A DNA stretch of 64,000 nucleotides from Chitinophaga sancti (GCF_034424315.1 NZ_CP139972.1:7200501-7264500), one strand, 5' to 3'; positions 8,812 through 18,892 are shown, numbered from the stretch's first letter. Made by a program: numbers and translations. Notes: a model not told the origin generated them from the sequence alone.

Positions 8812-9182
8812 TTTTTGATAGTACCATTTACCCCATCGCCCGACTTCTATATTGTGACTTTATAACCATATTCATTAAGAGAAGATATTATACCAGGTAT
8901 AAGTAGATTGCTTCACCTACCGAACAACCCGGTATTATTATCAAAAACAATCATTCTATTCTGTGAAACACCGGCTTTATTGCCCTGCTATTACAGCTCC
9001 CGAAAAACCTAGAAAATCCGGTACTGTAATTACAATAAAGCATCATCGTCAGAGAGTCAGACGTGTGCCTATACCCGCTACTGCCATTTCAGCCTGAGTG
9101 GATCCCTCCCACCAGAGAGCAAGCAGGTAGATAATGTGAGTGGCGCAGTCCTATCCATATCGTCTACAAAAATCCAGCGATA
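8812..9182. other. Intergenic region before the chitinase gene
   Basis: About 370 bp without a gene or a clear hairpin. It must hold the chitinase promoter and leader, but I see no convincing TAnnTTTG box. The start ATG 9183 follows a short AT-rich stretch (CCAGCGATA) without a clear Shine-Dalgarno site, which is usual in this phylum. Confidence 0.4.
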
Positions 9183-12100
9183 ATGAAAGTAAACTTTACC
9201 TTTCGCAATGCATGGCTATGCACCTATGCAAGACATGCAATTCTTTTCCTCCTGCTAATAACCGGCCTCGGTAAGGCCAGGGCACAAGTAAGCCCTTCTG
9301 TAACTGCTACTACCAAGAACCACAAAAAACAGGTGATAGGTTATATCACCCAGTGGGATGCATGGAAAGAAGTATCGGGTATTGTTCCCAAAGGTGGTTA
9401 CAACCAATTGAATGTGGATTATTCCCAGTACACCATTCTCAACTTCTCCTTCTTTGGGGTTGCTAAAGATGGGTCTCTCCACAGCGGAGATTTCCGCAAC
9501 AAGAACATTTACCAGGTAGGTGCCGTTCAGGAACCCGGCGCCCTGCTAAATGAAGACATTTACAGCAGCTGGGATCTGTACCTCCTGAAAGGAGAACTGG
9601 ATGCTCCGCTTTATTATATCTCAGATGGCAGCTATGCCTATACACTGGGATATCGTAATTCCGGCTCCGGGTGGACTAACGTGAACACCGGCGCTTCCGG
9701 CGCTTTCCCGTTAAGCGTTCCTAAACAGGGTGGTGCACCGGGTCTCATCGACCTTTGTCACCAGAAAGGCATTAAAGTAATGGCCTCTATCGGTGGCTGG
9801 AGTATGTGTAAACATTACCCTTCTACTGCCGCCAGTGCAACCATGCGTGCTAAATTTGTAGCCAACTGTGTTGACCTGATCAACATGGGGTTTGATGGTA
9901 TCGACTTCGACTGGGAATATCCTAACGGAGCTGGTATGAACATCGAAAACTACAGCACTGCTGACTATGCTAACTTCGCTACGTTTGTAGAAGCAGTAAG
10001 AACGGCTATCGGCAGCAGCAAACTGATTACTGCAGCCTTCTCTGCTGTTCCTTCCAAATTGTCAGGTTTTGACTGGACCCGCCTGAACAAATCCATGGAC
10101 TACTTCAACCTGATGACCTACGACTATAATGGTGGCTGGTCAAACATCGCAGGACACAATGCTCCTTTGTATGATTATCCAGGTGCTGAATATTCAGGAT
10201 TCTCTATCGATGCGACTGTTAAAGGTGTGAAAGCGCTGGGTGTAAACATGGCTAAGGTGAACATTGGTGCACCTTTCTATGGCCGTGGTGTAGTATGTAC
10301 CGGTACAGCTGCGCTGAATGGTGCTACTACCAAGCGTGCTGAAACGGTACAGCCGGATGGCCCTATTTCCACCTGTGCGGACTTTACCAACTGGGCACTG
10401 AACCTGTGGGATGGTACACCAAACTATAGCTACATCCTGCAGCAAACCGGCTCCGGCTCTGGTTGGACTGACCACTGGGATGATAACGCGAAGGTGCCTT
10501 ACATGACGAAAGGCAACTACTTCCTGAGCTATGATAATGAAAAGTCTATTGGACTCAAGGCTCAATACATCAATGACAACGGTCTGGCTGGTGTGATTGT
10601 ATGGCAGGTATTCGGAGACATGCTGAATATGACCAGCAGCACTACTGCAAAAGGTAAACTGATCTATTGCCCTAATACTACTTCTCCGCTTGTAAATAAG
10701 CTGAATGCTGTTTTTGCAAACGGTACAGGTAGTACTAACCAGTCACCCACCGTAAGCATCACTTCTCCTGCTGGCGGGGCTTCTTACACTGCTGGTGGTG
10801 CTATCACCATCACAGCTTCTGCTGCTGATGCCGATGGTGCTGTGAGCAAAGTAGTATTCTATAATGGTGCTACTGTATTAGGTACTGTTACTGCTGCTCC
10901 GTATACTTATACCTGGAGCAATGTAAGTGCAGGTAGCTATTCCATCACTGCCGTTGCTACCGACAATGCTGGCGCTACTACCACTTCTACCGCAGTAGCT
11001 GTGACCGTTAAATCATCTTCCAACAATAATTCTTCCGGTAAGGTATTGGTGGGTTACTGGCAAGACTGGAACCTGGCATCTGCTCCTTACATCCGTTTGA
11101 AAGATGTAGATTCAAGATACAATGTAATTGAAGTTGCATTTGCTACTACAGGTAGTGACTACGCTACAGTAAGTTTCACACCTGATGCAAGTCTTACTTC
11201 TGAAAGTGAAATCAAATCTGACATTGCTACTTTACAGGCACAGGGTAGAAAGGTTTTACTGTCTGTCGGCGGTGAAAACGGTACCCTGTTGCTGTCTTCT
11301 GCTACAGCTAAAGCCAGCTTCATCTCCAGCATGAAAGCTGTGTTAGACAATTATAACTTCGATGGTTTCGACCTGGATATCGAAGGTGGTACTTCCCTCC
11401 AGCTGGATAATGGAGATAACAACTTTACAGCGCCTACTACCGCGAAAGTGGTAAACCTGATTGCTGCATGTAAAGAAATTATTTCTTACCGTACAGCACA
11501 GGGTAAAAACTGTTTGCTGACGATGGCACCTGAAACATATTATGTTCAGACTGCTTATGGTGCTACTTATTCTCCACTGGTAGGTGCTTACCTGCCTATC
11601 ATTTATGGTTTGAAGGATCAGCTGTCCTGGATTCAGCCACAGCTGTACAATACTGGTTCAGTAACTGCCCTGGATAATAAAGTTTACAGCTCTGCTACAG
11701 CTGACTTTATCGTATCTATGACAGAAATGCTGATGACAGGTTTCCCTGTTGCCGGCACCAGCCAGACCTTCCCTGCATTGCGTCCTGACCAGGTAGCCTT
11801 TGGTCTGCCAGCGGCTCCGGGTGCAGCAGGTAGCGGATACACTGCTCCTTCAGCTGTATTGAAAGCATTGAATTATTTAGTAAAAGGTCAGTCCTATGGT
11901 GGTACATATACCTTACGTAACAGTGCTGGTTATTCCGGTCTGCGTGGTATCATGACCTGGTCTATCAACTGGGATGCGGTGAATAGCAAAGAATTCGCCA
12001 GCAACTATTATCCATTCTTCTTTGGTTCTACCGGCGGTAATCAGTCACCAACTGTGAGCATCACTTCTCCGGCTGCGAATGCTTCATTTACAGCACCGGC

Positions 12101-13292
12101 TTCTGTGACTATCACAGCTGCTGCTACCGATGCCGATGGTTCTATTGCCAAAGTTGAATTCTACAACGGTTCAACACTGTTGGGTACATCTACTACCAGT
12201 CCCTATACCTATACATGGAGTAGTGTAGCAGCAGGCAGCTATTCCCTGATTGCAAAGGCGACAGACAACGCCGGCGCAACAACGACTTCTGCTGCTGTTA
12301 CAATTGTAGTAACCAGTAGCACAGGTGGTAATACTTGCGACGGTATTGCTGCCTGGACTGCTACTGGTATCTATACCGGTGGCACCAAGGTGGTGTATAA
12401 CAGCAAGATCTACACTGCGAAATGGTGGACACAGAACGAACAGCCTGATACCCACACCGGCGATGGCCAGGTTTGGACATATACAGGTGATTGCTCTGGT
12501 GGTAATACAGGTGGCGGTTCTGCTCCAACTGTAAGCATCACTTCTCCATCTGCAGGTGCTTCTTACACTGCCCCTGCTGCTGTTTCTATCACTGCTGCTG
12601 CATCTGATGCTGATGGCACTATCGCGAGCGTTGCATTCTATAATGGTTCTACCCTGCTGGGTACTGTGACTGCTTCACCTTACACTTACAGCTGGACCAG
12701 CGTAGCTGCAGGTACTTATTCTCTGACTGCAAAAGCAACTGACAACAGTGGTAATTCCACTACCAGCGCTGCAGTAAGCATTACTGTAAGTGGTTCATCT
12801 AACACTGGCAACTGTGCAGGTGTGGCTACTTACCAGCCTTATCCTGCCGTGTACAATGCAGGTGATAAAGTAGTATATAACGGTTACCTGTATGTGAGCC
12901 TTGCAAATGGCCTGTACAACGTAACGCCGGGTACTGCTGACTACTGGTGGCAACCACTGGGTGCTTGTACAGCTTCTGCTGCAAGAACTACCAATACTAC
13001 TGTAGTTGCTGCAGAAACAACTGCCAAAGATCAGATCCTCGTGTTCCCTAACCCGGTAACAGGTAATAACCTGCAGGTAAGCGTCACTGCTGCTGCCGGT
13101 GAAAAGATCTGGGTTGAACTGTGGAGCATCAATGGCAGCACTCCTGCAATCAGAAAGGAATATGTAGCTGGTGCTAAAGGTGCACAGGTGATTACACTGG
13201 ATGTAAGCCGTTTACCTCAGGGTACATGGATACTGAAAACATCCAATGCGAAAACCGGCCGCAATGGTGCTGCGAAAGTGATTAAAATGTAA
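9183..13292 (+). CDS. Secreted double-domain GH18 chitinase with CBM5/12 and T9SS type-A sorting domain
   Basis: A 1369-residue extracellular chitinase. In order: signal peptide (ends GKARAQ); GH18 domain 1 (about 48-510) with SIGGWS and DGIDFDWEYP, catalytic Glu245; Ig-like domain (about 520-610); GH18 domain 2 (about 619-950) with DGFDLDIEGG, catalytic Glu734; Ig-like (about 953-1045); CBM5/12 chitin-binding module (about 1051-1105); Ig-like (about 1113-1205); a second CBM5/12-like module (about 1210-1265); type-A T9SS sorting domain (about 1284-1369, ILVFPNPVTG to the end). Both DxxDxDxE motifs are complete, so both domains should be active, perhaps with different attack modes as in the two-domain ChiA of Flavobacterium johnsoniae. 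It should hydrolyse beta-1,4-linked GlcNAc polymers outside the cell. It heads the enzyme cluster up to 18892. Confidence 0.95.
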   Translation: MKVNFTFRNAWLCTYARHAILFLLLITGLGKARAQVSPSVTATTKNHKKQVIGYITQWDAWKEVSGIVPKGGYNQLNVDYSQYTILNFSFFGVAKDGSLHSGDFRNKNIYQVGAVQEPGALLNEDIYSSWDLYLLKGELDAPLYYISDGSYAYTLGYRNSGSGWTNVNTGASGAFPLSVPKQGGAPGLIDLCHQKGIKVMASIGGWSMCKHYPSTAASATMRAKFVANCVDLINMGFDGIDFDWEYPNGAGMNIENYSTADYANFATFVEAVRTAIGSSKLITAAFSAVPSKLSGFDWTRLNKSMDYFNLMTYDYNGGWSNIAGHNAPLYDYPGAEYSGFSIDATVKGVKALGVNMAKVNIGAPFYGRGVVCTGTAALNGATTKRAETVQPDGPISTCADFTNWALNLWDGTPNYSYILQQTGSGSGWTDHWDDNAKVPYMTKGNYFLSYDNEKSIGLKAQYINDNGLAGVIVWQVFGDMLNMTSSTTAKGKLIYCPNTTSPLVNKLNAVFANGTGSTNQSPTVSITSPAGGASYTAGGAITITASAADADGAVSKVVFYNGATVLGTVTAAPYTYTWSNVSAGSYSITAVATDNAGATTTSTAVAVTVKSSSNNNSSGKVLVGYWQDWNLASAPYIRLKDVDSRYNVIEVAFATTGSDYATVSFTPDASLTSESEIKSDIATLQAQGRKVLLSVGGENGTLLLSSATAKASFISSMKAVLDNYNFDGFDLDIEGGTSLQLDNGDNNFTAPTTAKVVNLIAACKEIISYRTAQGKNCLLTMAPETYYVQTAYGATYSPLVGAYLPIIYGLKDQLSWIQPQLYNTGSVTALDNKVYSSATADFIVSMTEMLMTGFPVAGTSQTFPALRPDQVAFGLPAAPGAAGSGYTAPSAVLKALNYLVKGQSYGGTYTLRNSAGYSGLRGIMTWSINWDAVNSKEFASNYYPFFFGSTGGNQSPTVSITSPAANASFTAPASVTITAAATDADGSIAKVEFYNGSTLLGTSTTSPYTYTWSSVAAGSYSLIAKATDNAGATTTSAAVTIVVTSSTGGNTCDGIAAWTATGIYTGGTKVVYNSKIYTAKWWTQNEQPDTHTGDGQVWTYTGDCSGGNTGGGSAPTVSITSPSAGASYTAPAAVSITAAASDADGTIASVAFYNGSTLLGTVTASPYTYSWTSVAAGTYSLTAKATDNSGNSTTSAAVSITVSGSSNTGNCAGVATYQPYPAVYNAGDKVVYNGYLYVSLANGLYNVTPGTADYWWQPLGACTASAARTTNTTVVAAETTAKDQILVFPNPVTGNNLQVSVTAAAGEKIWVELWSINGSTPAIRKEYVAGAKGAQVITLDVSRLPQGTWILKTSNAKTGRNGAAKVIKM

Positions 13293-13330
13293 TTGACTGA
13301 GCGGACACACGCTCCATCGATCCTTTTATA

Positions 13331-13372
13331 AATTAGGAACTGCGGGTGATTAAAAACCCGTAGTTCCTAATT
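13331..13372 (+). terminator. Stem-loop after the chitinase gene
   Basis: Arms AATTAGGAACTGCGGGT (13331-13347) and 13356-13372 pair over 17 bp with one wobble around GATTAAAA. Only a short TT follows on the plus strand and no long T-run, so it may attenuate rather than fully stop transcription, or protect the mRNA end. Confidence 0.65.
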
Positions 13373-13678
13373 CTGGTTTGAAAAACTACCGCAGTAAGGT
13401 TTTTTACTTTTCCCTCACCGCAGGAACCGCCCTCATAGCGGGGCGGTCTCCGATGCGGCTTTATTCACTCTTTAAAATTGAACTTGCATGAATTGAATCT
13501 TTACACTCCTACCATTTTATCCTCCATTTTTTTCCACGTTAATGCACATTTATAAGGTCGTGTAAGCCTTTCATTAAGCACCGGTATTTCCACGCTGTAT
13601 CAAAACAAGCCTGCAGCCGGTCTGATGAAAGTTAAAGTAATACACCACCATTTATTAACAGGCTAAAATCATTCTTTT
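13373..13678. other. Intergenic region before the GH18-like gene
   Basis: About 300 bp with no gene. A GC-rich patch near 13424-13462 (CGCAGGAACCGCCC, GGGGCGGTCTCC) could form a hairpin through GGAACCGCCC/GGGGCGGTCTCC. No clear promoter box is recognised. Confidence 0.35.
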
Positions 13679-15520
13679 ATGGATGTTAAGAACTGTATCT
13701 TACTGCTGCTTGTAGCGCTATTGAGCCATGCTGCGCTCTTTGCTCAATCAGGTATTTATGCTGGTGGACCTGTCTATAAAAACAGGAGCTACTCCATCAG
13801 TGAACTCAAAAATTCTGGTTTTACATATGTAGTGGTATGGACCATACATATCGATGCCAGCGGCAATTTTAATTTCAATGCCGAATTCCCCTTGGTGCAA
13901 AATGGATCTTATGTCGGTGCCAGCACCTATCCTAATTTTGCAAATGATATTGCCCTGCTCAAGTCTGCTCCCACTACTATTAACAGGGTTGAGTTTTGTA
14001 TCAGCGCATGGGGCTCCGGCACCTTTGCAAATATTAAAAGCCTGATTGCCTCACAGGGTACCGGTAGTACCAGTATCCTGTACAAGAATTTCCAGGCGTT
14101 GAAGAATGCAATTCCTGCTGTAGATGCCATTGCTTTCGATGATGAAAGTACGTATGATATCAGTTCCTCTACTGCACTGGCAGTCATGCTGGGCAACCTG
14201 GGATATAAGGTTACACTGGTACCGTATACCAATGCAAGTTACTGGACCAGCGTAGCTAGTAATACAAACAGCCAGAAGGCAGGCACCGTGACCCGTGTAG
14301 ACCTGCAATGTTATTCCGGAGGAGCAGGCAACAGCCCCTGCAGCAGTACCTGGAGCTTTGGTGCTATTCCTATTTATGCAGGTCTGTGGGATTCAGAAAA
14401 ATCTACATCCCAGGTGACCAGTACTTTGAACGGTTGGAAGAGTAGCTGCAGCAGCAAACTGGGTGGTGGTTTTATCTGGCTGTATGATGATATTGATAAT
14501 TCCAGTTCTACTGCCGGTTATGCAGCTGCTGTAAACAGTGTCTTTGGTGGAGGGAGTAAGAATACGGCGGCCGCTACTTTTTACAAAGATTGTAATTACA
14601 GTGGTTTGGGCATTAGCCTGCCTGCAGGTAATTATACACTTTCCCAGCTCCTATCACATGGTATCCTGAATGATGATATTTCTTCTGTACAGGTAGCCAG
14701 CGGATACCAGACGACTGTTTATTCAGACGATAATTATGGTGGTAGTTCACTGTTGGTGAATGCGAATAATTCCTGCCTGGTGAATAACAGCTTTAACGAT
14801 ATTGTTAGCTCGCTAAAAATATCTGCTGCCACTTCTGCTACTACCAATATAATACAGGCAGAGAACTACAGTTCTATGTCAGGCGTGCAGACAGAGAGTA
14901 CCACTGATACAGATGGTGGTATGGGTGTAGGGTACATTGATACCGGTGACTGGATGGCGTACTCAAATATTACAATTCCTGCAACCGGTACTTATCGTAT
15001 CGATTATCGGGTGGCCAGTGAATCAACCGGTGGTCAGATCTCGCTGGATCTGAATGCGGGTGCAACCGTACTGGGGTACCAGGCCGTTCCCGTAACTGGT
15101 GGCTGGCAAACCTGGCAAACCATATCACAAACGGTGAGTATCACTGTCGGTACTTATGCCTTTGGAATTTATGCACAATCCGGCGGCTGGAACCTGAACT
15201 GGTGGAGTATCACTCCTGTATCTACAGCCAGGATGGTGGAGTCAAAATCAGTTGCCACAACTTCTACTGTAAGCGCTGCTGATATGCATGAGAGCAGCGT
15301 ATTTATATACCCTAATCCTGTAGCAACCGATCTGCACCTGAGAGGGGTGTACACCCAACCAGGCGGTTACCTCACTGTTTACGACCTGAATGGCAAGCAG
15401 GTTTTAAATGTAAAGAGTGGGGTACAGCAGATCGCGGTAGCAGGCTTACCAGCGGGTACTTACCTGTTGATGTATACAAATGGTGAGAAGCGAATCACCC
15501 GGACCTTTGTAAAACAATAA
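13679..15520 (+). CDS. Secreted GH18-like protein with beta/gamma-crystallin, CBM6 and T9SS type-A domain
   Basis: A 613-residue extracellular protein. After a signal peptide (ends LFAQ), residues about 25-290 form a TIM-barrel-like domain that I read as a divergent GH18 relative. The segment DAIAFDDE (149-156) matches the DxxDxDxE catalytic motif except that the second Asp is Ala152; Glu156 would be the acid. Next come a beta/gamma-crystallin Greek-key domain (about 299-385, TFYKDCNYSG and VYSDDNYGG), a CBM6 carbohydrate-binding module (about 390-520, AENYSSMSGVQTE and YIDTGDWMAY), and a type-A sorting domain (about 540-613, VFIYPNPVA). The CBM6 is very similar to that of the following GH16, indicating recent module duplication. 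Glycan hydrolysis is likely but the substrate is unknown; a purely binding role remains possible. Confidence 0.75.
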   Translation: MDVKNCILLLLVALLSHAALFAQSGIYAGGPVYKNRSYSISELKNSGFTYVVVWTIHIDASGNFNFNAEFPLVQNGSYVGASTYPNFANDIALLKSAPTTINRVEFCISAWGSGTFANIKSLIASQGTGSTSILYKNFQALKNAIPAVDAIAFDDESTYDISSSTALAVMLGNLGYKVTLVPYTNASYWTSVASNTNSQKAGTVTRVDLQCYSGGAGNSPCSSTWSFGAIPIYAGLWDSEKSTSQVTSTLNGWKSSCSSKLGGGFIWLYDDIDNSSSTAGYAAAVNSVFGGGSKNTAAATFYKDCNYSGLGISLPAGNYTLSQLLSHGILNDDISSVQVASGYQTTVYSDDNYGGSSLLVNANNSCLVNNSFNDIVSSLKISAATSATTNIIQAENYSSMSGVQTESTTDTDGGMGVGYIDTGDWMAYSNITIPATGTYRIDYRVASESTGGQISLDLNAGATVLGYQAVPVTGGWQTWQTISQTVSITVGTYAFGIYAQSGGWNLNWWSITPVSTARMVESKSVATTSTVSAADMHESSVFIYPNPVATDLHLRGVYTQPGGYLTVYDLNGKQVLNVKSGVQQIAVAGLPAGTYLLMYTNGEKRITRTFVKQ

Positions 15521-15614
15521 TTCCAGCACTCATTTCATACCTATTTATGGAATGAATGTTAGTTATATACCATATCGATTTTTTATTAACCATTTAAAAC
15601 CAAAACCCTCAATT

Positions 15615-16775
15615 ATGATTCGATCCTTGAAATTCCCTCTATTGTTAACCGCTATGCTCGCGCTCACAGGTAGCGCAGCCATGGCACAAAACTGGCAACT
15701 GGTGTGGGCCGACGAGTTCACCAGCAGCATTGGCCCTGACTGGGTATTCGAAACAGGCGCCGGCGGCTGGGGCAACAGCGAGCTGGAATACTACCGGGCA
15801 GAAAATGCCAGTATCGAGAATGGACAGCTGGTGATTACCGCAAAGAACGAGAGCTACGGCGGTGCCAGCTACACTTCCACCCGTATGAAGACTCAGGGCA
15901 AAAAATCATGGACCTACGGCAAAATTGAAGCCCGTATTGCAATGCCCTCATTTTCAGGATCATGGCCTGCATTCTGGATGCTGGGCGATAATATCAATCC
16001 TGTAGGCTGGCCAGCCTGCGGCGAAATCGATATCATGGAGCACATTAATACTGACCCTAATGTGTACGGAACTGTACACTGGGTGGGTACCAATGGTGGC
16101 CAGGCTGACTATGGCAGCAACACGCCTGTATCCGTGACCGGTTACCACGTTTATTCCATCGAATGGACCCCTACTTATATTAAGTGGTTCGTAGATGGTG
16201 CTCAGTTCAATGAAATCAATATCGCTAACAATGTAGGCAGTACTGAAGAATTCCAGAAAGCATTCTTCATCATCCTGAACTTTGCTGTTGGCGGTAACTG
16301 GCCAGGTTTCACCATCAACAATGCTGCATTCCCTGCCAAGATGTACGTGGATTATGTAAGAGTATATCAAGATGGTGGTGGTACCAGCACATTTACCAAA
16401 CAGGTAGAAGCAGAATCTTACAGCTCTATGTCTGGTGTACAAACTGAAACTACTACTGATACCAATGGTGGTTCAAATGTTGGTTACATCGACACTGGTG
16501 ACTGGATGGCTTACAACAGCATCACTATTCCTACTACCGGTACTTACAAAATTGAATACCGGGTAGCCTCCCAGAGTGGTGGTGGTCGTCTCTCTCTTGA
16601 CCTGAATGCAGGTTCTACCGTTTTAGGGTACCTGGATATTCCATCTACAGGTGGCTGGCAGAACTGGACTACGGTTTCCCATACCGTAACTATCAATGCC
16701 GGTACTTACAACTTCGGTATTTACGCCCAAACCGGAGGCTGGAATCTGAACTGGTTCAAGATTACAAAATTGTAA
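15615..16775 (+). CDS. GH16 endo-beta-glucanase (laminarinase-like) with CBM6
   Basis: A secreted glycoside hydrolase family 16 enzyme. It starts with a signal peptide (LLTAMLALTGSAAMAQ), then the GH16 jelly roll (LVWADEF, GNSELEYY, PAFWMLG) with the catalytic motif GEIDIMEH: nucleophile Glu137 and acid/base Glu142 counted from ATG 15615. A CBM6 (AESYSSMSGVQTE and GYIDTGDWMAY) forms the C-terminus. The sequence pattern fits endo-beta-1,3-glucanases that cut laminarin or fungal beta-glucan. Unlike its neighbours it ends in the CBM6 with no type-A sorting domain, so it probably reaches the periplasm or leaves by another route. The frame opens at 15552, but ATG 15615 starts the signal peptide. 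It lies 94 bp after the GH18-like gene and 35 bp before the protease gene, probably in one operon. Confidence 0.93.
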   Translation: MIRSLKFPLLLTAMLALTGSAAMAQNWQLVWADEFTSSIGPDWVFETGAGGWGNSELEYYRAENASIENGQLVITAKNESYGGASYTSTRMKTQGKKSWTYGKIEARIAMPSFSGSWPAFWMLGDNINPVGWPACGEIDIMEHINTDPNVYGTVHWVGTNGGQADYGSNTPVSVTGYHVYSIEWTPTYIKWFVDGAQFNEINIANNVGSTEEFQKAFFIILNFAVGGNWPGFTINNAAFPAKMYVDYVRVYQDGGGTSTFTKQVEAESYSSMSGVQTETTTDTNGGSNVGYIDTGDWMAYNSITIPTTGTYKIEYRVASQSGGGRLSLDLNAGSTVLGYLDIPSTGGWQNWTTVSHTVTINAGTYNFGIYAQTGGWNLNWFKITKL

Positions 16776-16810
16776 AAGAGCATTCGTTTAATCTATCAAC
16801 GTAAACCCTT

Positions 16811-18892
16811 ATGAGCACAATTGTAAAATTTCTATCTGGCGCAACCATGCTGATGATGTCGGCGGCACTTGCTTTCGGGCAACAACAACCTTATCGCTTA
16901 GGCTCCCCTGCGGGCCTTCGTGATGATATCAGAGCACAGGCAAAATCTTCTAATGCACGCCTGACCAGCGCTGCAGAGTTAAAAGTAGGTCCAAATACTG
17001 TATTGACTGGTAAAGTAAATGCACGTCGTACAGACAATAAAACGGAGGAATTCGTGGCTGGCGAAATTGATGGTGTAGCAGGTTCTTCTTTCTACCTGGA
17101 AGTAAAAGGTGAAGAAGTACGCGGTTTCGTAATTCTTCGTAAAACAAAAACAAGCTATAAATACTATACTGAAAACGGTACCGCCTATGTGAAACAGGTA
17201 CCTATTGATTCAGTACTTTGTATTGACTACACACCAGCACCTGCTCCACAGGGAAACGCTAAGGTGGCATCTGCTACTGCAACCAGCAGTGTAGCCGCAC
17301 TGGGTTCACTGCAAAGTTTGCCAAACGCGAATGGCGTGGTACTACTGGATTTCGATGGTCAGGTTGTAACCAGTTCCTACTGGAACAGTGGTGTAACTAT
17401 CAATGCTGCTGCTGCCAACCTGAGCGATGCTCAACAGCTGGAAGTATGGGAGCTGGTAAGTGAAGATTACCGCCCATTCCAACTGAACATCACCAACGAT
17501 GAAGCTGTGTACAATACATATCCTGCAAACAGAAGAATGCGTTGCATTTTCACTCCTACAAACACAGCTGCTCCTGGCAGTGGTGGTGTGGCTTACATCG
17601 GTTCATTCAACTGGGGTAATGAAACACCATGCTGGGTTTTCAACGGAGGTGTAAAAGGTGCCGGTGATGCAGCTTCCCATGAAATAGGCCATACATTTGG
17701 CCTGGGGCATGATGGTCGTACTACTCCTTCTGAAGGTTACTATTTAGGTAATGGTACCTGGGCGCCAATTATGGGGGCTGGTTACTATGTACCGGTTTGC
17801 CAGTGGAGCAAAGGTGAATACCAGTATGCGAACAACACTGAAGATGATCTGGCTAAGATCTCCAGCGCTACTTATGGTGTAGGCTACCGGGCAGATGATT
17901 ATGGTGGCTCCATTGCTACTGCATCTTCACTGGGTGCAAGTGCTACCGGTGCGGTGAATAAAAGTGGTGTAATTGAGCGTACAGGCGATCTGGACTTTTT
18001 CTCATTCACCACAGGTGGCGGTGCACTGTCTTTGAGCATTGCGACACCTACCCGTCAGCCAGACCTGGACATCCTCGCTACCTTGTACAACAGCAGTGGC
18101 AGCGTAGTAGCGACCGGTAATCCTTCAGGTTTGCCATCCACCCTGAGTACAACACTGTCTGCAGGCACCTATTATTTATCTATTACAGGTACCGGTTACC
18201 TGGATCCTGCTACTACCGGTTACTCTAATTATGGTTCACTGGGTAGCTACCAGATCACAGGTACTGTGCCTAGCCCTTCTACAGGTGCGGCTACGATCTA
18301 TAAAGATTGTAACTATGGTGGCTACGCCATTACCCTGGGTGTAGGCAGCTACAATATGGCTGACCTGGTTGCACTGGGTGCAGTGAATGATGATGTTTCC
18401 TCTATGAAGATTGCAAGTGGTTATGAAGTTATCCTGTACAAGGATATCAACTTCTCCGGCGATGCATATTTGTTCAGTGGAAACTGGTCCTGCCTGGTAT
18501 CTGTAGGCCTGTCTGACGGTTCTACTGTAAACCTGAATGACTGGACTACTTCCCTGATAGTTCGTGCTTCAACAGCATCAGCTGCCCGTACCACCGCTAC
18601 TCCTGCTGCTTCTGCAGAGAAAGTACAGGAAGGTGTAACGGAAGAGGCTAAACTACAAACTTCACTCACTGTAACGCCTAATCCAACGGCTAATGAAGTA
18701 CAGGTAAAAGCACCTTCTAAAAACGGCTACCTGTATGTAAGCATCTATACATTGGATGGTAAGACTGTCGTAGCGCCAAAACGTATTGTAAGCGGCGATA
18801 AGGTAGATCTGTCCAAAGTAGCTCCGGGTGTTTATCTTGTGAGAGTGTTCAATGGCCAGGAAACAGCAACAAAAAAGATTGTAAAATACTGA
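16811..18892 (+). CDS. Secreted metzincin-like zinc protease with PPC, beta/gamma-crystallin and T9SS type-A domain
   Basis: A 693-residue extracellular metalloprotease. It has a signal peptide (ends LAFGQ) and a propeptide-like region (about 25-170). The catalytic domain carries the metzincin zinc motif HEIGHTFGLGH (His290, Glu291, His294, His300) and a possible Met-turn in APIMGAGYY. Then follow a bacterial pre-peptidase C-terminal (PPC) domain (about 361-490), a beta/gamma-crystallin domain (about 495-585, TIYKDCNYGG) and a type-A sorting domain (about 618-693, LTVTPNPTANE). The crystallin domain resembles that of the protein at 13679. As last gene of the enzyme cluster it could degrade protein in the same wall matrix that the chitinase and glucanase attack. 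Substrate specificity cannot be read from the sequence. Confidence 0.9.
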   Translation: MSTIVKFLSGATMLMMSAALAFGQQQPYRLGSPAGLRDDIRAQAKSSNARLTSAAELKVGPNTVLTGKVNARRTDNKTEEFVAGEIDGVAGSSFYLEVKGEEVRGFVILRKTKTSYKYYTENGTAYVKQVPIDSVLCIDYTPAPAPQGNAKVASATATSSVAALGSLQSLPNANGVVLLDFDGQVVTSSYWNSGVTINAAAANLSDAQQLEVWELVSEDYRPFQLNITNDEAVYNTYPANRRMRCIFTPTNTAAPGSGGVAYIGSFNWGNETPCWVFNGGVKGAGDAASHEIGHTFGLGHDGRTTPSEGYYLGNGTWAPIMGAGYYVPVCQWSKGEYQYANNTEDDLAKISSATYGVGYRADDYGGSIATASSLGASATGAVNKSGVIERTGDLDFFSFTTGGGALSLSIATPTRQPDLDILATLYNSSGSVVATGNPSGLPSTLSTTLSAGTYYLSITGTGYLDPATTGYSNYGSLGSYQITGTVPSPSTGAATIYKDCNYGGYAITLGVGSYNMADLVALGAVNDDVSSMKIASGYEVILYKDINFSGDAYLFSGNWSCLVSVGLSDGSTVNLNDWTTSLIVRASTASAARTTATPAASAEKVQEGVTEEAKLQTSLTVTPNPTANEVQVKAPSKNGYLYVSIYTLDGKTVVAPKRIVSGDKVDLSKVAPGVYLVRVFNGQETATKKIVKY

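Noticed and set aside
9183..13292. Chitinase gene as two genes fused by an assembly error
   Set aside because: The frame is continuous, with Ig linkers between domains, a single signal peptide and a single sorting domain; two-domain GH18 chitinases secreted by T9SS are known.
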